DNA of 64,000 nt from Rhodanobacteraceae bacterium (GCA_016713135.1 JADJPR010000012.1:62001-126000), one strand, 5' to 3'; shown: positions 9,701 to 17,161, numbered from the stretch's first letter. The notes: generated from the sequence alone by a model not told the origin. Translations and numbers: made by a program.

Positions 9701-10201
9701 GAACCGCAGCGCCTGAACCTGTCGCTGACCGGCAGTCCATCGAGCAATGCGGCGGCGAGCTACCCGGTGCGCGTGCGCATCGCCCGGCGCACGGCGACCA
9801 CCACCGACGTGGTCTTCGACAGCACCCAGACGATCTCGCTGAGCGCGCCGTTCAACACCAGCATCGACCTGCCGCCGGGCTTCTACGAGGCCACCGTGGC
9901 GCCGACCAGCGGTGCCGCGGGTGGCGCGCCGGAGGGCCAGTTCTTCTTCGGTCTGACGACCAGCTTCATCGGCCGTCCCGGCGGTGGGTTCCAGGGCGGC
10001 GCGGTGGTTGGCGGCTACCACGCCACCCACCCCTTCGGCGGCGTCAGCGGATTTGCCGCCTTCTGCCTCGCGACGCCGCACAGCACCAGCGTTCGCGTGC
10101 TCTCGCAACCTACCTACGGTGCTGCCGGTGCTCAGGACCTGCGGCTGCGCATGCAGGATGCGCAGCAGCGCGACCTGATCGCGGTGCCGAGCAGCAACTG
10201 A
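6791..10201 (+). CDS. Secreted TolB-like propeller protein with inserted jelly-roll-like domain, paralogue of upstream gene
   Basis: This 1136-aa protein has a signal peptide MNTIATTALCALMALAAGSA cleaved near AIAG. The ATG at 6791 is preceded by GAGAAGC and begins the signal peptide, so in-frame starts further upstream are rejected. Residues ~25-290 are a distinct N-terminal region with paired cysteines and a Gly/Ala-rich linker. Residues ~295-880 are SNIVSGDPNTRPDIF-type TolB-like blades. They are interrupted at ~490-675 by a domain starting QNFDGVTAPSLPAGW and containing PATLSFQRLHNLE, resembling the beta-sandwich modules fused to secreted peptidases. Residues ~887-1136 closely match the C-terminal domain of the preceding gene. 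The paralogue joins the same flanking blocks without the insert. Function unknown. Confidence 0.88.
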   Translation: MNTIATTALCALMALAAGSAIAGNHPDPAQLADRPKATSVFLTNVTSVEDSCGGVRYSAILNMFGTNNDGGGNDLIWFTIFDDNQEKFAQSFSAPVGQSRQFQVVAEYPGRVGQVAPGIGIYVGETRGDGGLILIDPFFPTLTSGCTIGGTPPALGFSPSTGSTISYNAAGAASAIGVSNAGGGSGGGPAGTTTLTTCTITGGAAFPTTSFNPAISAVGSGAPSPASITLPACVPQAATATASLRCLETRGSGGTPAQRTWTLSCPASVAATPPRLNAPLVEAFAIGGGLPNGNSQAPVLSRNGARIAYTSDASNIVSGDPNTRPDIFLRDRVFNTTTRVSQLAEALNPGMQEGYDDPAISADGNTVAFTGTSGQVYATAGSSARKISANASGSLGNAPSANAFPISDGSLVFFDSRATNLLSGNDGNGGMDDIFVKNLGNDSVTLISRDPNGGPADGPSAAPSASADGQTIVFHTLATNIVPGGTTPTGFSQNFDGVTAPSLPAGWTALNATTGNNFRWQTTTASAPPAPSAPNSVYVDEEGVVSDKMLDSALLTVVGQPATLSFQRLHNLESNFDGLVLEISVNGGGYSDAVTAGGSFTAGGYNGVISNSFLSPIGGRNAWTGNTGSYVTTTYRLPGNIASGASVRFRWRAATDTSVGGGEVHVDNITSTNLSLPGSVATKLPSGVKAGTIQQATMMRGGGFGQSRFYLSRNLASGELGNGDSTNVKVTPDGRWAVFQSLASNLVTGDTNNVSDIYRVEISNNQVVRMDRVTLTKTGEQPNGNSFLPQISDDGQLVTFQTEATNLAPPDTNGQPDVMVKSMVSGDVLRMSQTTDGQEPNGLTVLPTISGDGSTLGFCTLATNVAGGDNNGAADVFTSGIQSSLPRDEPGLVRFTLPTPNPPNASCPAGFFSAVVDDGPGAGVTPGTFGVELLLDDPGTRVLAGGLNFGGLIDVGQVGFAAFNFANAANEPQRLNLSLTGSPSSNAAASYPVRVRIARRTATTTDVVFDSTQTISLSAPFNTSIDLPPGFYEATVAPTSGAAGGAPEGQFFFGLTTSFIGRPGGGFQGGAVVGGYHATHPFGGVSGFAAFCLATPHSTSVRVLSQPTYGAAGAQDLRLRMQDAQQRDLIAVPSSN

Positions 10202-10213
10202 AGCAGTGCAACC

Positions 10214-10245
10214 CGATCGGGAGCGGCAGACGCCGCTCCCGATCG
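10214..10245. terminator. Perfect 14-bp stem hairpin between converging genes
   Basis: CGATCGGGAGCGGC, loop AGAC, then the exact complement. It lies between the stop of the plus-strand propeller gene (10201) and the stop of the minus-strand aldolase (10253). The position and perfect symmetry suit a shared bidirectional terminator, although no long T tract follows on either strand. Confidence 0.7.
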
Positions 10246-10252
10246 ACACGGC

Positions 10253-11269
10253 TCAGCCCGCCGCGTCCGCGCTCCACTTGCCGAGCGCCGCGAGGCCGTT
10301 CTCGCGGGCGCGCTGGGCGACGGTCTTCTGCGCCGCGGCGAAATTGCCCTGCATGTCCTTGGCCCACAGCTTCAGCGCTGCAGTCTGCATCGCGCGGCCG
10401 TAGGAGAAGGACAGCGGCCACGGGTGCGGGCCCATCTGGTTCATCGCGTTCAGATGCGCGGTGGCGGCATCATCGCTTTGGCCACCGGAGAGGAACACGA
10501 TGCCCGGCACCGAGGCCGGCACCGCCGCGCGCAGGCACATCAGGGTGGCTTCGGCCACTTCCTCGGTGTCCGCCTGCTCGTCGCAGTCCTTGCCGGCGAT
10601 GACCATGCTCGCCTTGAGGATGGTGCCCTCGAGCATCACGTTGTGCTCGTACAGCGCGTTGTACAGCGAGCGCAGCGTCGCCTCGGTCACGTCGAAGCAG
10701 GTTTCGATGTCGTGGTCGCCGTCCATCAGCACTTCCGGCTCCACCATCGGCACGATGCCCGCTTCCTGGCACAGCGCGGCGTAGCGCGCCAGCGCGTGGC
10801 AGTTGGCGTCGATGCAGGCGGCCGACGGCTTGTCATCGGCGATGGTGATCACCGCGCGCCACTTGGCGAACTTGGCGCCCAGCGCCACGTATTCCTTCAG
10901 GCGCTCGCGCAGGCCATCCAGGCCCTCGGTGATCAGCTCGCCCGGGAAACCGGCCAGGCCGACCGTGCCCAGGTCCACCTTGATCCCCGGCAGCACGCCC
11001 GCAGCGCGCATCACGTCGACGAAGCGGCGGCCGTCCTTGGTCGACTGGCGCAAGGTCTCGTCGTACAGGATCGCACCCGAGATGTGATCGCCCAGGCCCG
11101 GCGTGGTCAGCAACATCTCGCGATAAGCGCGACGGGTCTCTTCGGTGCACTCGATGCCGACACCGTCGAAGCGCTTCTTGATCGTCTTGGAAGACTCGTC
11201 GATGGCGATGATGCCCTTGCCGGGCGCAACCATCTGGCGGGCGATGTCGGCGAGATCGGAAATGTCCAT
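10253..11269 (-). CDS. Class I fructose-bisphosphate aldolase
   Basis: This 338-aa enzyme cleaves fructose 1,6-bisphosphate to glyceraldehyde 3-phosphate and dihydroxyacetone phosphate (glycolysis/gluconeogenesis) through a Schiff base. Visible signatures are KGIIAIDESSKTIKKRF near residues 18-35, MVEPEVL in the middle, MLEGTILKASMV carrying the Schiff-base lysine, and VFLSGGQSDDAATAHLNAMN. This is the eukaryote-like class I type common in xanthomonads. It ends ADAAG, so the C-terminal Tyr of animal aldolases is absent. The ATG at 11269 gives the standard N-terminus; the in-frame extension upstream is encoded by intergenic repeat DNA and is rejected. It converges with the propeller gene. Confidence 0.96.
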   Translation of the reverse strand: MDISDLADIARQMVAPGKGIIAIDESSKTIKKRFDGVGIECTEETRRAYREMLLTTPGLGDHISGAILYDETLRQSTKDGRRFVDVMRAAGVLPGIKVDLGTVGLAGFPGELITEGLDGLRERLKEYVALGAKFAKWRAVITIADDKPSAACIDANCHALARYAALCQEAGIVPMVEPEVLMDGDHDIETCFDVTEATLRSLYNALYEHNVMLEGTILKASMVIAGKDCDEQADTEEVAEATLMCLRAAVPASVPGIVFLSGGQSDDAATAHLNAMNQMGPHPWPLSFSYGRAMQTAALKLWAKDMQGNFAAAQKTVAQRARENGLAALGKWSADAAG

Positions 11270-11331
11270 GGGTGTGGCCTTGGGCTGCGGAGATGGGCGC
11301 GGAGTATAGGGGTGGGGCGCTGGCTGGGGGC

Positions 11332-11526
11332 TGGTTGTCGGTTGTTGGTTGTTGGTTGTTGGTTGTTGGCAGCGAAGCGCGCGCGCCGAGGCTCCTGTGG
11401 GAGCCGACTCTGTCGGCGATCTTCTCCCGCGGCCCTGAGGAAAAGCTCGCGGCTGAAGCCGCTCCCACCAACTTACGGACCGCCGGCTCTTGCTGCCCAC
11501 AACCCAGAACCCACAACCCACAATCC
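11332..11526. repeat. TTGTTGG / CCCACAAC inverted intergenic repeat (copy 1)
   Basis: This is most of the 337-bp gap between the aldolase and the M28 peptidase gene. The left arm (11332-11370) is a tandem run of GGTTGTT units. The right arm (11491-11526) reads CCCACAACCCAGAACCCACA and continues in the same style. The arms enclose a REP pair. The same CCCACAACCC unit recurs at 31864-31908 and 38306-38411. Nothing coding is seen. Confidence 0.75.
11391..11468. repeat. REP doublet (REPIN-like)
   Basis: TGTGGGAGCCGACTCTGTCG (from about 11396) and TCGCGGCTGAAGCCGCTCCC (from 11447) are two oppositely oriented copies of a GTGGGAGC-type REP palindrome separated by about 25 bp. REP sequences of this kind are mobilised by RAYT transposases, relics of which occur at 18.7-21.8 and 31.1 kb. 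Confidence 0.7.
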
Positions 11527-11606
11527 TCGTCCCGGGCACCATCGTTGACCAGCCCCTCGCGCCAGCCGGGCTATGCTCGCGGGCTCGCAAATCTGCTGGA
11601 GCTCGA

Positions 11607-13337
11607 ATGATCCGTTCCTTCCTGCCCCTCGCGGTGGCCGCGGTGCTGCTCGGCGCCTGTGGCGAGGCGCCGCCGCCGGCTGCGCCCGCCACGCCGCCCG
11701 CTGCGCCCGCGGCCGACCCCGCACCGGCCGCCGAGGCCGCGGTCAAGCTGCCGGACGCACCGGCCACCGATGCCGCGATTCGCGCCGAAGACCTCGCCGC
11801 GCAGATCCAGATCATCGCCTCCGACGAGTTCGCCGGGCGCCAGCCGGGTGGTCCGGGTGAGCGAAAGACGGTCGCCTACCTGTCGCGCGAGTTCGCGCGC
11901 CTGGGCCTGAAGCCGGGCAACGGCGACAGCTACACCCAGCAGGTGCCGATGGTCGAGATCGTCTCCGAGGCCACCGGCCCGGTGCAGATCAGCTATGCCG
12001 ACGGCAGCACGGACAGCCTGGCCATCGGCGACGAGGCCGTGGTGCAGACGCTGCGCGAAGACCCGGCGTCGGCGGTCAAGGACAGCGAGCTGGTGTTCGT
12101 CGGCTTCGGCGTCAACGCGCCGGAACTCGGCTGGAACGACTACGCCGGCGTCGACGTCAAGGGCAAGACGGTGCTGGTGCTGGTCAACGATCCCGGATTC
12201 GAAACCGGCGATCCGGAACTGTTCCGCGGCAAGGCGATGACCTACTACGGCCGCTGGACCTACAAGTACGAGGAAGCCCTGCGCCAGGGCGCGGCCGCCG
12301 CGCTGGTGCTGCACGACGACGCCGGCGCCGCCTACGGCTGGGAAGTGGTGCGCAACAGTTTCGCCGGCGCCGAATTCGATCTGCCGCACGTGGATGGTGA
12401 TCCGGCGCCGCTGGCGATCCGCGGCTGGCTGACCAGCGCCGCGGCCCAGCGCGTTTTCGCGAAGCTCGGCCACGACTACGCCGCGCTGCGCAAGGCCGCC
12501 AACCAGCCCGGTTTCAAGGCGGTGCCGCTGGACGCGAAGATCAGCATGGGCGTGACCAGCCGGGTGCGCCACGCCGAGTCGGCCAACGTCGTCGGCGTGC
12601 TGCCGGGCAGCGAGCGTCCCGAGGAAGTGGTGATCTTCACCGCGCACTGGGACCACCTCGGGCGCAGCTTCCAGAGCAAGGAAGACGGCATCTTCAACGG
12701 CGCGGTCGACAACGCCACCGGCGTGGCCGCGCTGCTGGAACTGGCCGAGGCTTTCGCCAAGTCCCCCACGCCGCCCAAGCGCAGCCTGATGTTCCTGTCG
12801 GTGACCCTGGAGGAATCCGGCCTGCTCGGCTCCAAACACTATGTGCAGCAGCCGCTGATGCCGCTCAAGGACACCGTGGCGACGGTCAACATGGACGCGA
12901 TCCAGGTGATCGGCAAGACCCGCGACGTGGTGGTCATCGGCCACGGCAACTCGGAACTGGAAGACATCCTCAAGCGCCACGCCGAGGAACAGGGCCGCAT
13001 CATCGTGCCCGAGCCGACCCCCGAGAACGGCTTCTACTACCGCTCCGACCACTTCAACTTCGCCCGCGCGGGCGTGCCCTCGCTGTACGCGAAGAACGGC
13101 ATCGACCACGTCGAGATGGGCGAGTCCTACGGCCGCCAGGTCGCCGCCGACTACGTCGCGCAGCGCTACCACAAGCCGTCGGACCAGTTCGACCCGAGCT
13201 GGGATTTGTCCGGCAATGTGCAGGACACGGAGCTGTTGTACGCGGTGTCGCGCGAGATCGCCGACGGCAACGCCTGGCCGAACTGGTACGAGGGGACCGA
13301 GTTCAGGGCGGCGCGGGAAGCGATGCGCCGGCAGTGA
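11607..13337 (+). CDS. M28 family Zn-peptidase lipoprotein
   Basis: This 576-aa protein has a lipoprotein signal peptide with lipobox LLGAC (Cys about residue 17) and a long Ala/Pro linker. It then carries an M28 peptidase domain with a PA-type insertion (~130-320). Metal-ligand blocks are TAHWDHLGRS, GAVDNATGVAALLELAEAF, EESGLLGSKHY, NMDAIQ and YYRSDHFNFARAGVPSLY, giving His, bridging Asp, catalytic Glu, Asp and His in the family order, so it should be active. It is predicted to be anchored in the cell envelope and to act as an aminopeptidase on exported or environmental peptides. The start is the ATG that opens the lipoprotein signal; the longer in-frame reading begins in repeat DNA. Confidence 0.94.
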   Translation: MIRSFLPLAVAAVLLGACGEAPPPAAPATPPAAPAADPAPAAEAAVKLPDAPATDAAIRAEDLAAQIQIIASDEFAGRQPGGPGERKTVAYLSREFARLGLKPGNGDSYTQQVPMVEIVSEATGPVQISYADGSTDSLAIGDEAVVQTLREDPASAVKDSELVFVGFGVNAPELGWNDYAGVDVKGKTVLVLVNDPGFETGDPELFRGKAMTYYGRWTYKYEEALRQGAAAALVLHDDAGAAYGWEVVRNSFAGAEFDLPHVDGDPAPLAIRGWLTSAAAQRVFAKLGHDYAALRKAANQPGFKAVPLDAKISMGVTSRVRHAESANVVGVLPGSERPEEVVIFTAHWDHLGRSFQSKEDGIFNGAVDNATGVAALLELAEAFAKSPTPPKRSLMFLSVTLEESGLLGSKHYVQQPLMPLKDTVATVNMDAIQVIGKTRDVVVIGHGNSELEDILKRHAEEQGRIIVPEPTPENGFYYRSDHFNFARAGVPSLYAKNGIDHVEMGESYGRQVAADYVAQRYHKPSDQFDPSWDLSGNVQDTELLYAVSREIADGNAWPNWYEGTEFRAAREAMRRQ

Positions 13338-13418
13338 AAAGTGAAAAGGAAAAAGTGAAAGGGAGAGCGGGCGAGGCGTCGTCGCTCGCTCTTTTTCACT
13401 TTTCACCTTTCACTTTTG
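13336..13418. repeat. AAAAGTGAAA inverted repeat
   Basis: Tandem AAAGTGAAA units (13336-13369) face their complement TTTTTCACTTTTCAC (13387-13418). The stem continues through GAGAGCG/CGCTC. It starts in the stop codon of the peptidase gene and ends 12 bp before the next ATG. A transcript would fold into a long hairpin followed by U-rich sequence, so it may terminate or attenuate transcription. Confidence 0.75.
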
Positions 13419-13429
13419 GCTGACCCCCC

Positions 13430-14353
13430 ATGCCCCTCCACGCCCCCTCCGGCCGCTGGCGCCTCGGCCTCGCGCTGGCCATCGCCACCGCGCTGTTCTG
13501 GGCCACCCTGCCAGTGGCGCTGAAGGTGTCGCTGGAGGTGGTCGACGCCTTTACGCTGACCTGGTTCCGCTTCCTGTTCGCCACCCTCGCGCTCGGCGCC
13601 TTCATCGCCTGGCGCGGGCAGTTCCGCCAGTTCCGCGGGCTGCCGCGGCGGGCCTGGTGGATGCTCGCCATCGCCGCGCTCGGGCTGATCGGCAACTACC
13701 TCGGCTACCTGCTCGGGCTGAACTACACCTCGCCGGCGAACGCCCAGCTGCTGATCCAGCTGGCGCCGCTGCTGATGGCCGCCGGCGGCGTGGTGGTGTT
13801 CAAGGAGCGACTCAACCGCGCGCAGTGGTTCGGCTACGCGGCGGTCGCGGGCGGGCTGGCGCTGTTCTTTGTCGAGCAGCACGGCCGCGCCGCGGCGCCG
13901 TCCACCTATGCCTTCGGCGGCTGGCTGATCGTCGGCGCCGCCGCCACCTGGGCGGCCTACGCGCTGGTGCAGAAGCAGCTGCTGCGGCGGCTCGACTCGC
14001 AAGTCATCCTGTGGGTGATCTACGCCGCCGCGGCGGTGCTGCTGCTGCCGCTCGCCAGCCCGTCGAAACTGCTCGCGGTCGACGGCGCGCACTGGGTGGC
14101 GGTGATCTATTGCGCGCTCAACACCATCGGCGCGTACGGCGCCTTCGCCGAGGCCCTGGCGCACTGGGAAGCCTCGCGCGTCAGCGCCATCCTCGCGATG
14201 ACCCCGCTGCTCACGGTCGCCACCGTCAGCGCCTTCGCCGCCTTCATGCCCGGCCTCGTCGCCCCCGAACGCATCGGCGCCATCGGCTGGATCGGCGCGC
14301 TCGCGGTGGTCGGCGGCTCGGCGGCGGTCAGCTTGCTGGGGTCGCGTCGCTGA
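13430..14353 (+). CDS. EamA/DMT-family transporter
   Basis: This 307-aa integral membrane protein has ten predicted transmembrane helices in two EamA repeats. The first begins RLGLALAIATALFWATLPVA; the second begins GGWLIVGAAATWAAYALVQK. Both carry the small-residue helices and the central Gly/Pro-rich NYLGYLLGLNYTSPANAQLL block of drug/metabolite exporters related to RhaT and YdcZ-type carriers. The substrate cannot be read from sequence. The ATG at 13430 has no clear Shine-Dalgarno, and the upstream 90 bp are a hairpin repeat. The gene follows the M28 peptidase on the same strand but is separated from it by that hairpin, so it is probably a separate transcription unit. Confidence 0.9.
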   Translation: MPLHAPSGRWRLGLALAIATALFWATLPVALKVSLEVVDAFTLTWFRFLFATLALGAFIAWRGQFRQFRGLPRRAWWMLAIAALGLIGNYLGYLLGLNYTSPANAQLLIQLAPLLMAAGGVVVFKERLNRAQWFGYAAVAGGLALFFVEQHGRAAAPSTYAFGGWLIVGAAATWAAYALVQKQLLRRLDSQVILWVIYAAAAVLLLPLASPSKLLAVDGAHWVAVIYCALNTIGAYGAFAEALAHWEASRVSAILAMTPLLTVATVSAFAAFMPGLVAPERIGAIGWIGALAVVGGSAAVSLLGSRR

Positions 14354-14377
14354 GGTTTTCGCTTCGGGCGGATCGGT

Positions 14378-14473
14378 TCAACGCGGAGACGCAGAGGACG
14401 CCGAGAAAGGCAGAGAAGCGCTGCGAACCTGGGCCTTTGCCTTGCTCTGCGTCCTCTGCGTCTCCGCGTTTGA
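14378..14473. repeat. AACGCGGAGACGC inverted repeat (copy 1)
   Basis: The left arm TCAACGCGGAGACGCAGAGG (from 14378) faces CTCTGCGTCCTCTGCGTCTC (from 14445). The same unit forms the inverted repeat at 17016-17161. It is intergenic, between the EamA gene and the toxin-antitoxin pair. Confidence 0.75.
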
Positions 14474-14501
14474 CCGGTCCCGGGCTGGCGCCCGACCGAG
14501 C

Positions 14502-14557
14502 TTGACACCCTGCGTGTCTCGCCTGACCATTCCTTACGCTTCGTGCGAACGTAAGGA
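14502..14557 (+). promoter_or_regulatory. Promoter/operator of abrB-vapC
   Basis: A perfect TTGACA hexamer lies at 14502-14507; the matching -10 is weak. At 14531-14557 a near-perfect palindrome reads TCCTTACG C TTCG TG CGAA CGTAAGGA, and its right arm contains the AAGGAG ribosome site. It is a plausible autoregulatory operator for the AbrB-type antitoxin (inference). Confidence 0.6.
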
Positions 14558-14564
14558 GAATGCG

Positions 14565-14774
14565 ATGAGCGAAGCCACCCTGACCTCCAAGGGCCAGACC
14601 ACCATTCCGCGCGAATTGCGCGAGCAACTGGGCCTGGTCGCCGGTACGCGCCTGGTATTCACCGTGCTGGACGACGGCAGCATGCTGGTGCGCGCGAAGC
14701 AACGTCCGGTCAGCAGCCTCCGCGGCTTGCTCAAGACCGACAAGCGCCAGCCACTCGGCGCCTTGCGGCGCTGA
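14565..14774 (+). CDS. AbrB/MazE-type antitoxin
   Basis: This 69-aa protein has a swapped-hairpin AbrB DNA-binding domain. MSEATLTSKGQTTIPRELRE is the canonical N-terminus (TSKGQxTIP), followed by LGLVAGTRLVFTVLDDGSM. The C-terminal ~25 residues (SLRGLLKTDKRQPLGALRR) would be the toxin-neutralising tail. It starts at an ATG 8 nt after GTAAGGAG. The vapC gene starts 2 nt after its stop, the usual TA arrangement. The palindrome overlapping its ribosome site suggests autoregulation. Confidence 0.9.
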   Translation: MSEATLTSKGQTTIPRELREQLGLVAGTRLVFTVLDDGSMLVRAKQRPVSSLRGLLKTDKRQPLGALRR

Positions 14775-14776
14775 GC

Positions 14777-15178
14777 GTGCTCGCGCTCGACACAAATGTC
14801 CTGGTCCGCCTGCTGGTTGCGGACGATGCCGCGCAAGCCCGGCGCGCCGAGCAGTTGATCTCTACCGAACAGGCCACCGGCCGCCCAGTGCTGCTGTCGC
14901 TGTTGGTGATGCTGGAAACCGAGTGGGTGCTGCGCAGCCGCTACGAGTTGCCGAAGGAGCGCATCGCCGACGCCTTCACCGCGCTGCTGGAAACCGAGGC
15001 CCTGCTGATCGAGGACGAAGATGCTTTGGCGCGCGCGTTGTATCGCTGGCGCCGCCAGAACTGCGGCCTCGCCGATTGCCTCATAGCCGAGCGTCACCGG
15101 TCACTCGGTGCCAGCGCCACCGTCACTTTCGATCGCCTGCCAGCCAAGCGATCGGGCATGCAGCTCCTGCCACCTTGA
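14777..15178 (+). CDS. vapC: PIN-domain toxin, VapC family
   Basis: This 133-aa PIN-domain endoribonuclease toxin starts at GTG two bases after the antitoxin stop. The acidic active site is visible: MLALDTNVLVRLLVADD (first Asp), LETEWVLRSRY (Glu), then NCGLADCLIAER (GxxD, third acid) and TVTFDR (fourth). The length is typical of VapC. VapC toxins cleave specific tRNA or rRNA; the target here cannot be read. All catalytic residues are present, so the pair should be functional. Confidence 0.92.
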   Translation: MLALDTNVLVRLLVADDAAQARRAEQLISTEQATGRPVLLSLLVMLETEWVLRSRYELPKERIADAFTALLETEALLIEDEDALARALYRWRRQNCGLADCLIAERHRSLGASATVTFDRLPAKRSGMQLLPP

Positions 15179-15230
15179 TCGCCGCCAGCCCGCACCCAGA
15201 TAGACCAGTCCCCCGGTGCGGCCAGACGAC

Positions 15231-17003
15231 ATGACCCCAGCCACCCCCAACCGCGCCACCGCCCGCCGGGTGTTCGCCGAACTCTGGCCGTATGCGGTGC
15301 AGCACCGCTGGCGCATCGCGCTGGTGCTGGGCCTGCTTGGGCTGGCCAAGGTGGCCAATCTCGGCGTGCCGATCGGCTTCAAGGCGATCGTCGATGCGCT
15401 CAGTCCCGCGGAGCAGGCGCTGGCGGTGCCGGTGGCGCTGCTGTTCGGTTACGGCCTGCTCAGGCTCTCCGCGGCGGTGGCGGGCGAGATGCGCACCATC
15501 CTGTTCGCGCGGGTGCACATCGGCGCGCGGCGGCAGGCTGCGCTGCAGACCTTCCGCCATGTGCACAACCTCGGGCTGCGCTTCCACCTGGAGCGACGCA
15601 CCGGGGGGCTGAGCCGGATCATCGAGCGCGGCACCGGGGCGATCGAGGACTTCCTCTACTACTGCGTGATCACGATCGCGCCGACCCTGTTCGAGGTGGC
15701 CATCGCCACCGCCTTCCTGCTGTACGCCTACCCCAACATCTTCGCGGTGGCCACACTGGTCACGCTGGCGATCTACGTGGTGGTCACCATCGTCATCACC
15801 GAGTGGCGCACGCGCTACTACCGGCGCATGCACGAGGCCGACAACGAAGCGGCCGCGCGCGCGGTCGACAGCCTGCTGAACTACGAGACGGTCAAGTACT
15901 TCGCCAACGAGGAGTACGAGGCCAAGCGCTACGACGAGCAGCTCGGGCGCTGGCAGGCGGCGGCGGAGAAGAGCTGGTTCACGCTCGGCGTGCTGAATGC
16001 CTCGCAGGCGATCGTGATCGCCACCGGGCTGACCGTGCTGATGATCCTGGCCGCGCGCGAGGTTGCCGCCGGGCGCATGACCATCGGCGACCTGGTGCTG
16101 GTCAACACCCTGCTGATCCAGCTCTTCGTGCCGCTGAACATCCTCGGCATGATGTACCGCGACATCAAGCAGGCGCTGACCGACATGCAGCGCATGTTCG
16201 AGCTGATCGGCGAGACCCGCGAGATCGTCGATGTGGCCGACGCGCCGGCGCTGGCGGTGCGGGGCGGCTCGATCCGCTTCGAGGACGTCGGCTTCGCCTA
16301 CGATCCGCGCCGCAGCATCCTGCACGGGGTCAGCTTCGAAGTGCCGGCCGGCCACACCATCGCCGTGGTCGGCGCCAGCGGCGCGGGAAAAAGTACCCTG
16401 GCGCGTCTGCTGTACCGCTTCTACGACGTCGGCAGCGGCGCCATCCGCATCGACGGCCAGGATTTGCGCGCGGTCAGCCAGCACTCGCTGCGGCACGCCA
16501 TCGGCATCGTCCCGCAGGACACCGTGCTGTTCAACGACACCCTGTATTCGAACATCGCCTACGGCCGCCCCGAGGCCAGCCGCGAGGAGATCATCGCGGC
16601 GGCGAAGGCGGCCCAGATCCATGAGTTCATCGAGCGCCTGCCGGACGGCTACGACACCGTGGTCGGCGAGCGCGGCCTCAAGCTCTCCGGCGGCGAGAAA
16701 CAGCGCGTGGCGATCGCCCGCACCATCCTGAAGAACCCGCCGATCCTGCTGTTCGACGAAGCCACCAGCGCGCTCGACACCGCCACCGAGCGCGAGATCC
16801 AGGCGCAGCTGGACGCGATCGCGAAGAACCGCACCACGCTGGTCATCGCGCACCGGCTGTCGACGGTCGTCGGCGCCGACCAGATCCTGGTGATGGACGC
16901 CGGCCGCGTGGTCGAGCGCGGCACCCACGACGAGCTGCTCGCGCACGACGGCGCCTACGCCAAGCTCTGGGCCCTGCAGCAAGCCGAGGCCGAGGCGGCC
17001 TGA
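15231..17003 (+). CDS. Atm1/HMT1-type ABC transporter (fused permease and ATPase)
   Basis: This protein of about 590 aa has an N-terminal six-helix ABC exporter domain (residues ~20-310) and a C-terminal ATPase with Walker A GASGAGKST, Q-loop IVPQDTVLFNDT, signature LSGGEKQRVAIAR, Walker B ILLFDEATSALD and H-loop VIAHRLSTV. The permease motifs LGLRFHLERRTGGLSRIIERG and NYETVKYFANE are diagnostic of the Atm1 / heavy-metal-tolerance subfamily, which exports glutathione-linked sulfur, metal or persulfide species from the cytoplasm. The start is ATG at 15231; an in-frame GTG at 15216 is possible. The unit is monocistronic, between the TA pair and an inverted repeat. Confidence 0.95.
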   Translation: MTPATPNRATARRVFAELWPYAVQHRWRIALVLGLLGLAKVANLGVPIGFKAIVDALSPAEQALAVPVALLFGYGLLRLSAAVAGEMRTILFARVHIGARRQAALQTFRHVHNLGLRFHLERRTGGLSRIIERGTGAIEDFLYYCVITIAPTLFEVAIATAFLLYAYPNIFAVATLVTLAIYVVVTIVITEWRTRYYRRMHEADNEAAARAVDSLLNYETVKYFANEEYEAKRYDEQLGRWQAAAEKSWFTLGVLNASQAIVIATGLTVLMILAAREVAAGRMTIGDLVLVNTLLIQLFVPLNILGMMYRDIKQALTDMQRMFELIGETREIVDVADAPALAVRGGSIRFEDVGFAYDPRRSILHGVSFEVPAGHTIAVVGASGAGKSTLARLLYRFYDVGSGAIRIDGQDLRAVSQHSLRHAIGIVPQDTVLFNDTLYSNIAYGRPEASREEIIAAAKAAQIHEFIERLPDGYDTVVGERGLKLSGGEKQRVAIARTILKNPPILLFDEATSALDTATEREIQAQLDAIAKNRTTLVIAHRLSTVVGADQILVMDAGRVVERGTHDELLAHDGAYAKLWALQQAEAEAA

Positions 17004-17015
17004 GGCTTTCCGGGG

Positions 17016-17161
17016 CTGGTTAAACGCGGAGACGCGGAGGACGCGGAGAAAAGCCAGGTGCATGTCGGCCTGTCGCGGGCTGATCCGGCGGCACGCCCAT
17101 GCCATCGCGCCGTTCAGGCTTTGCTCTTCTTCGCGTCCTCCGCGCCTCCGCGTTTAACCGG
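17016..17161. repeat. AACGCGGAGACGCGGAGG inverted repeat (copy 2)
   Basis: The left arm GGTTAAACGCGGAGACGCGG (from 17018) and its complement, ending CGCCTCCGCGTTTAACC at 17159, have ~35-nt arms separated by about 70 nt. It is the same family as 14378-14473. It fills the space between the ABC transporter and the HNH gene. Confidence 0.78.

Noticed and set aside
8318..10249. 643-codon minus-strand frame antisense to the second propeller gene
   Set aside because: The Arg/His/Ala-rich translation lacks any domain and mirrors the plus-strand codons; no ribosome site.
14502..14507. TTGACA as proof of a sigma-70 promoter
   Set aside because: No good -10 hexamer at 16-18 bp; listed only as part of a tentative regulatory region.
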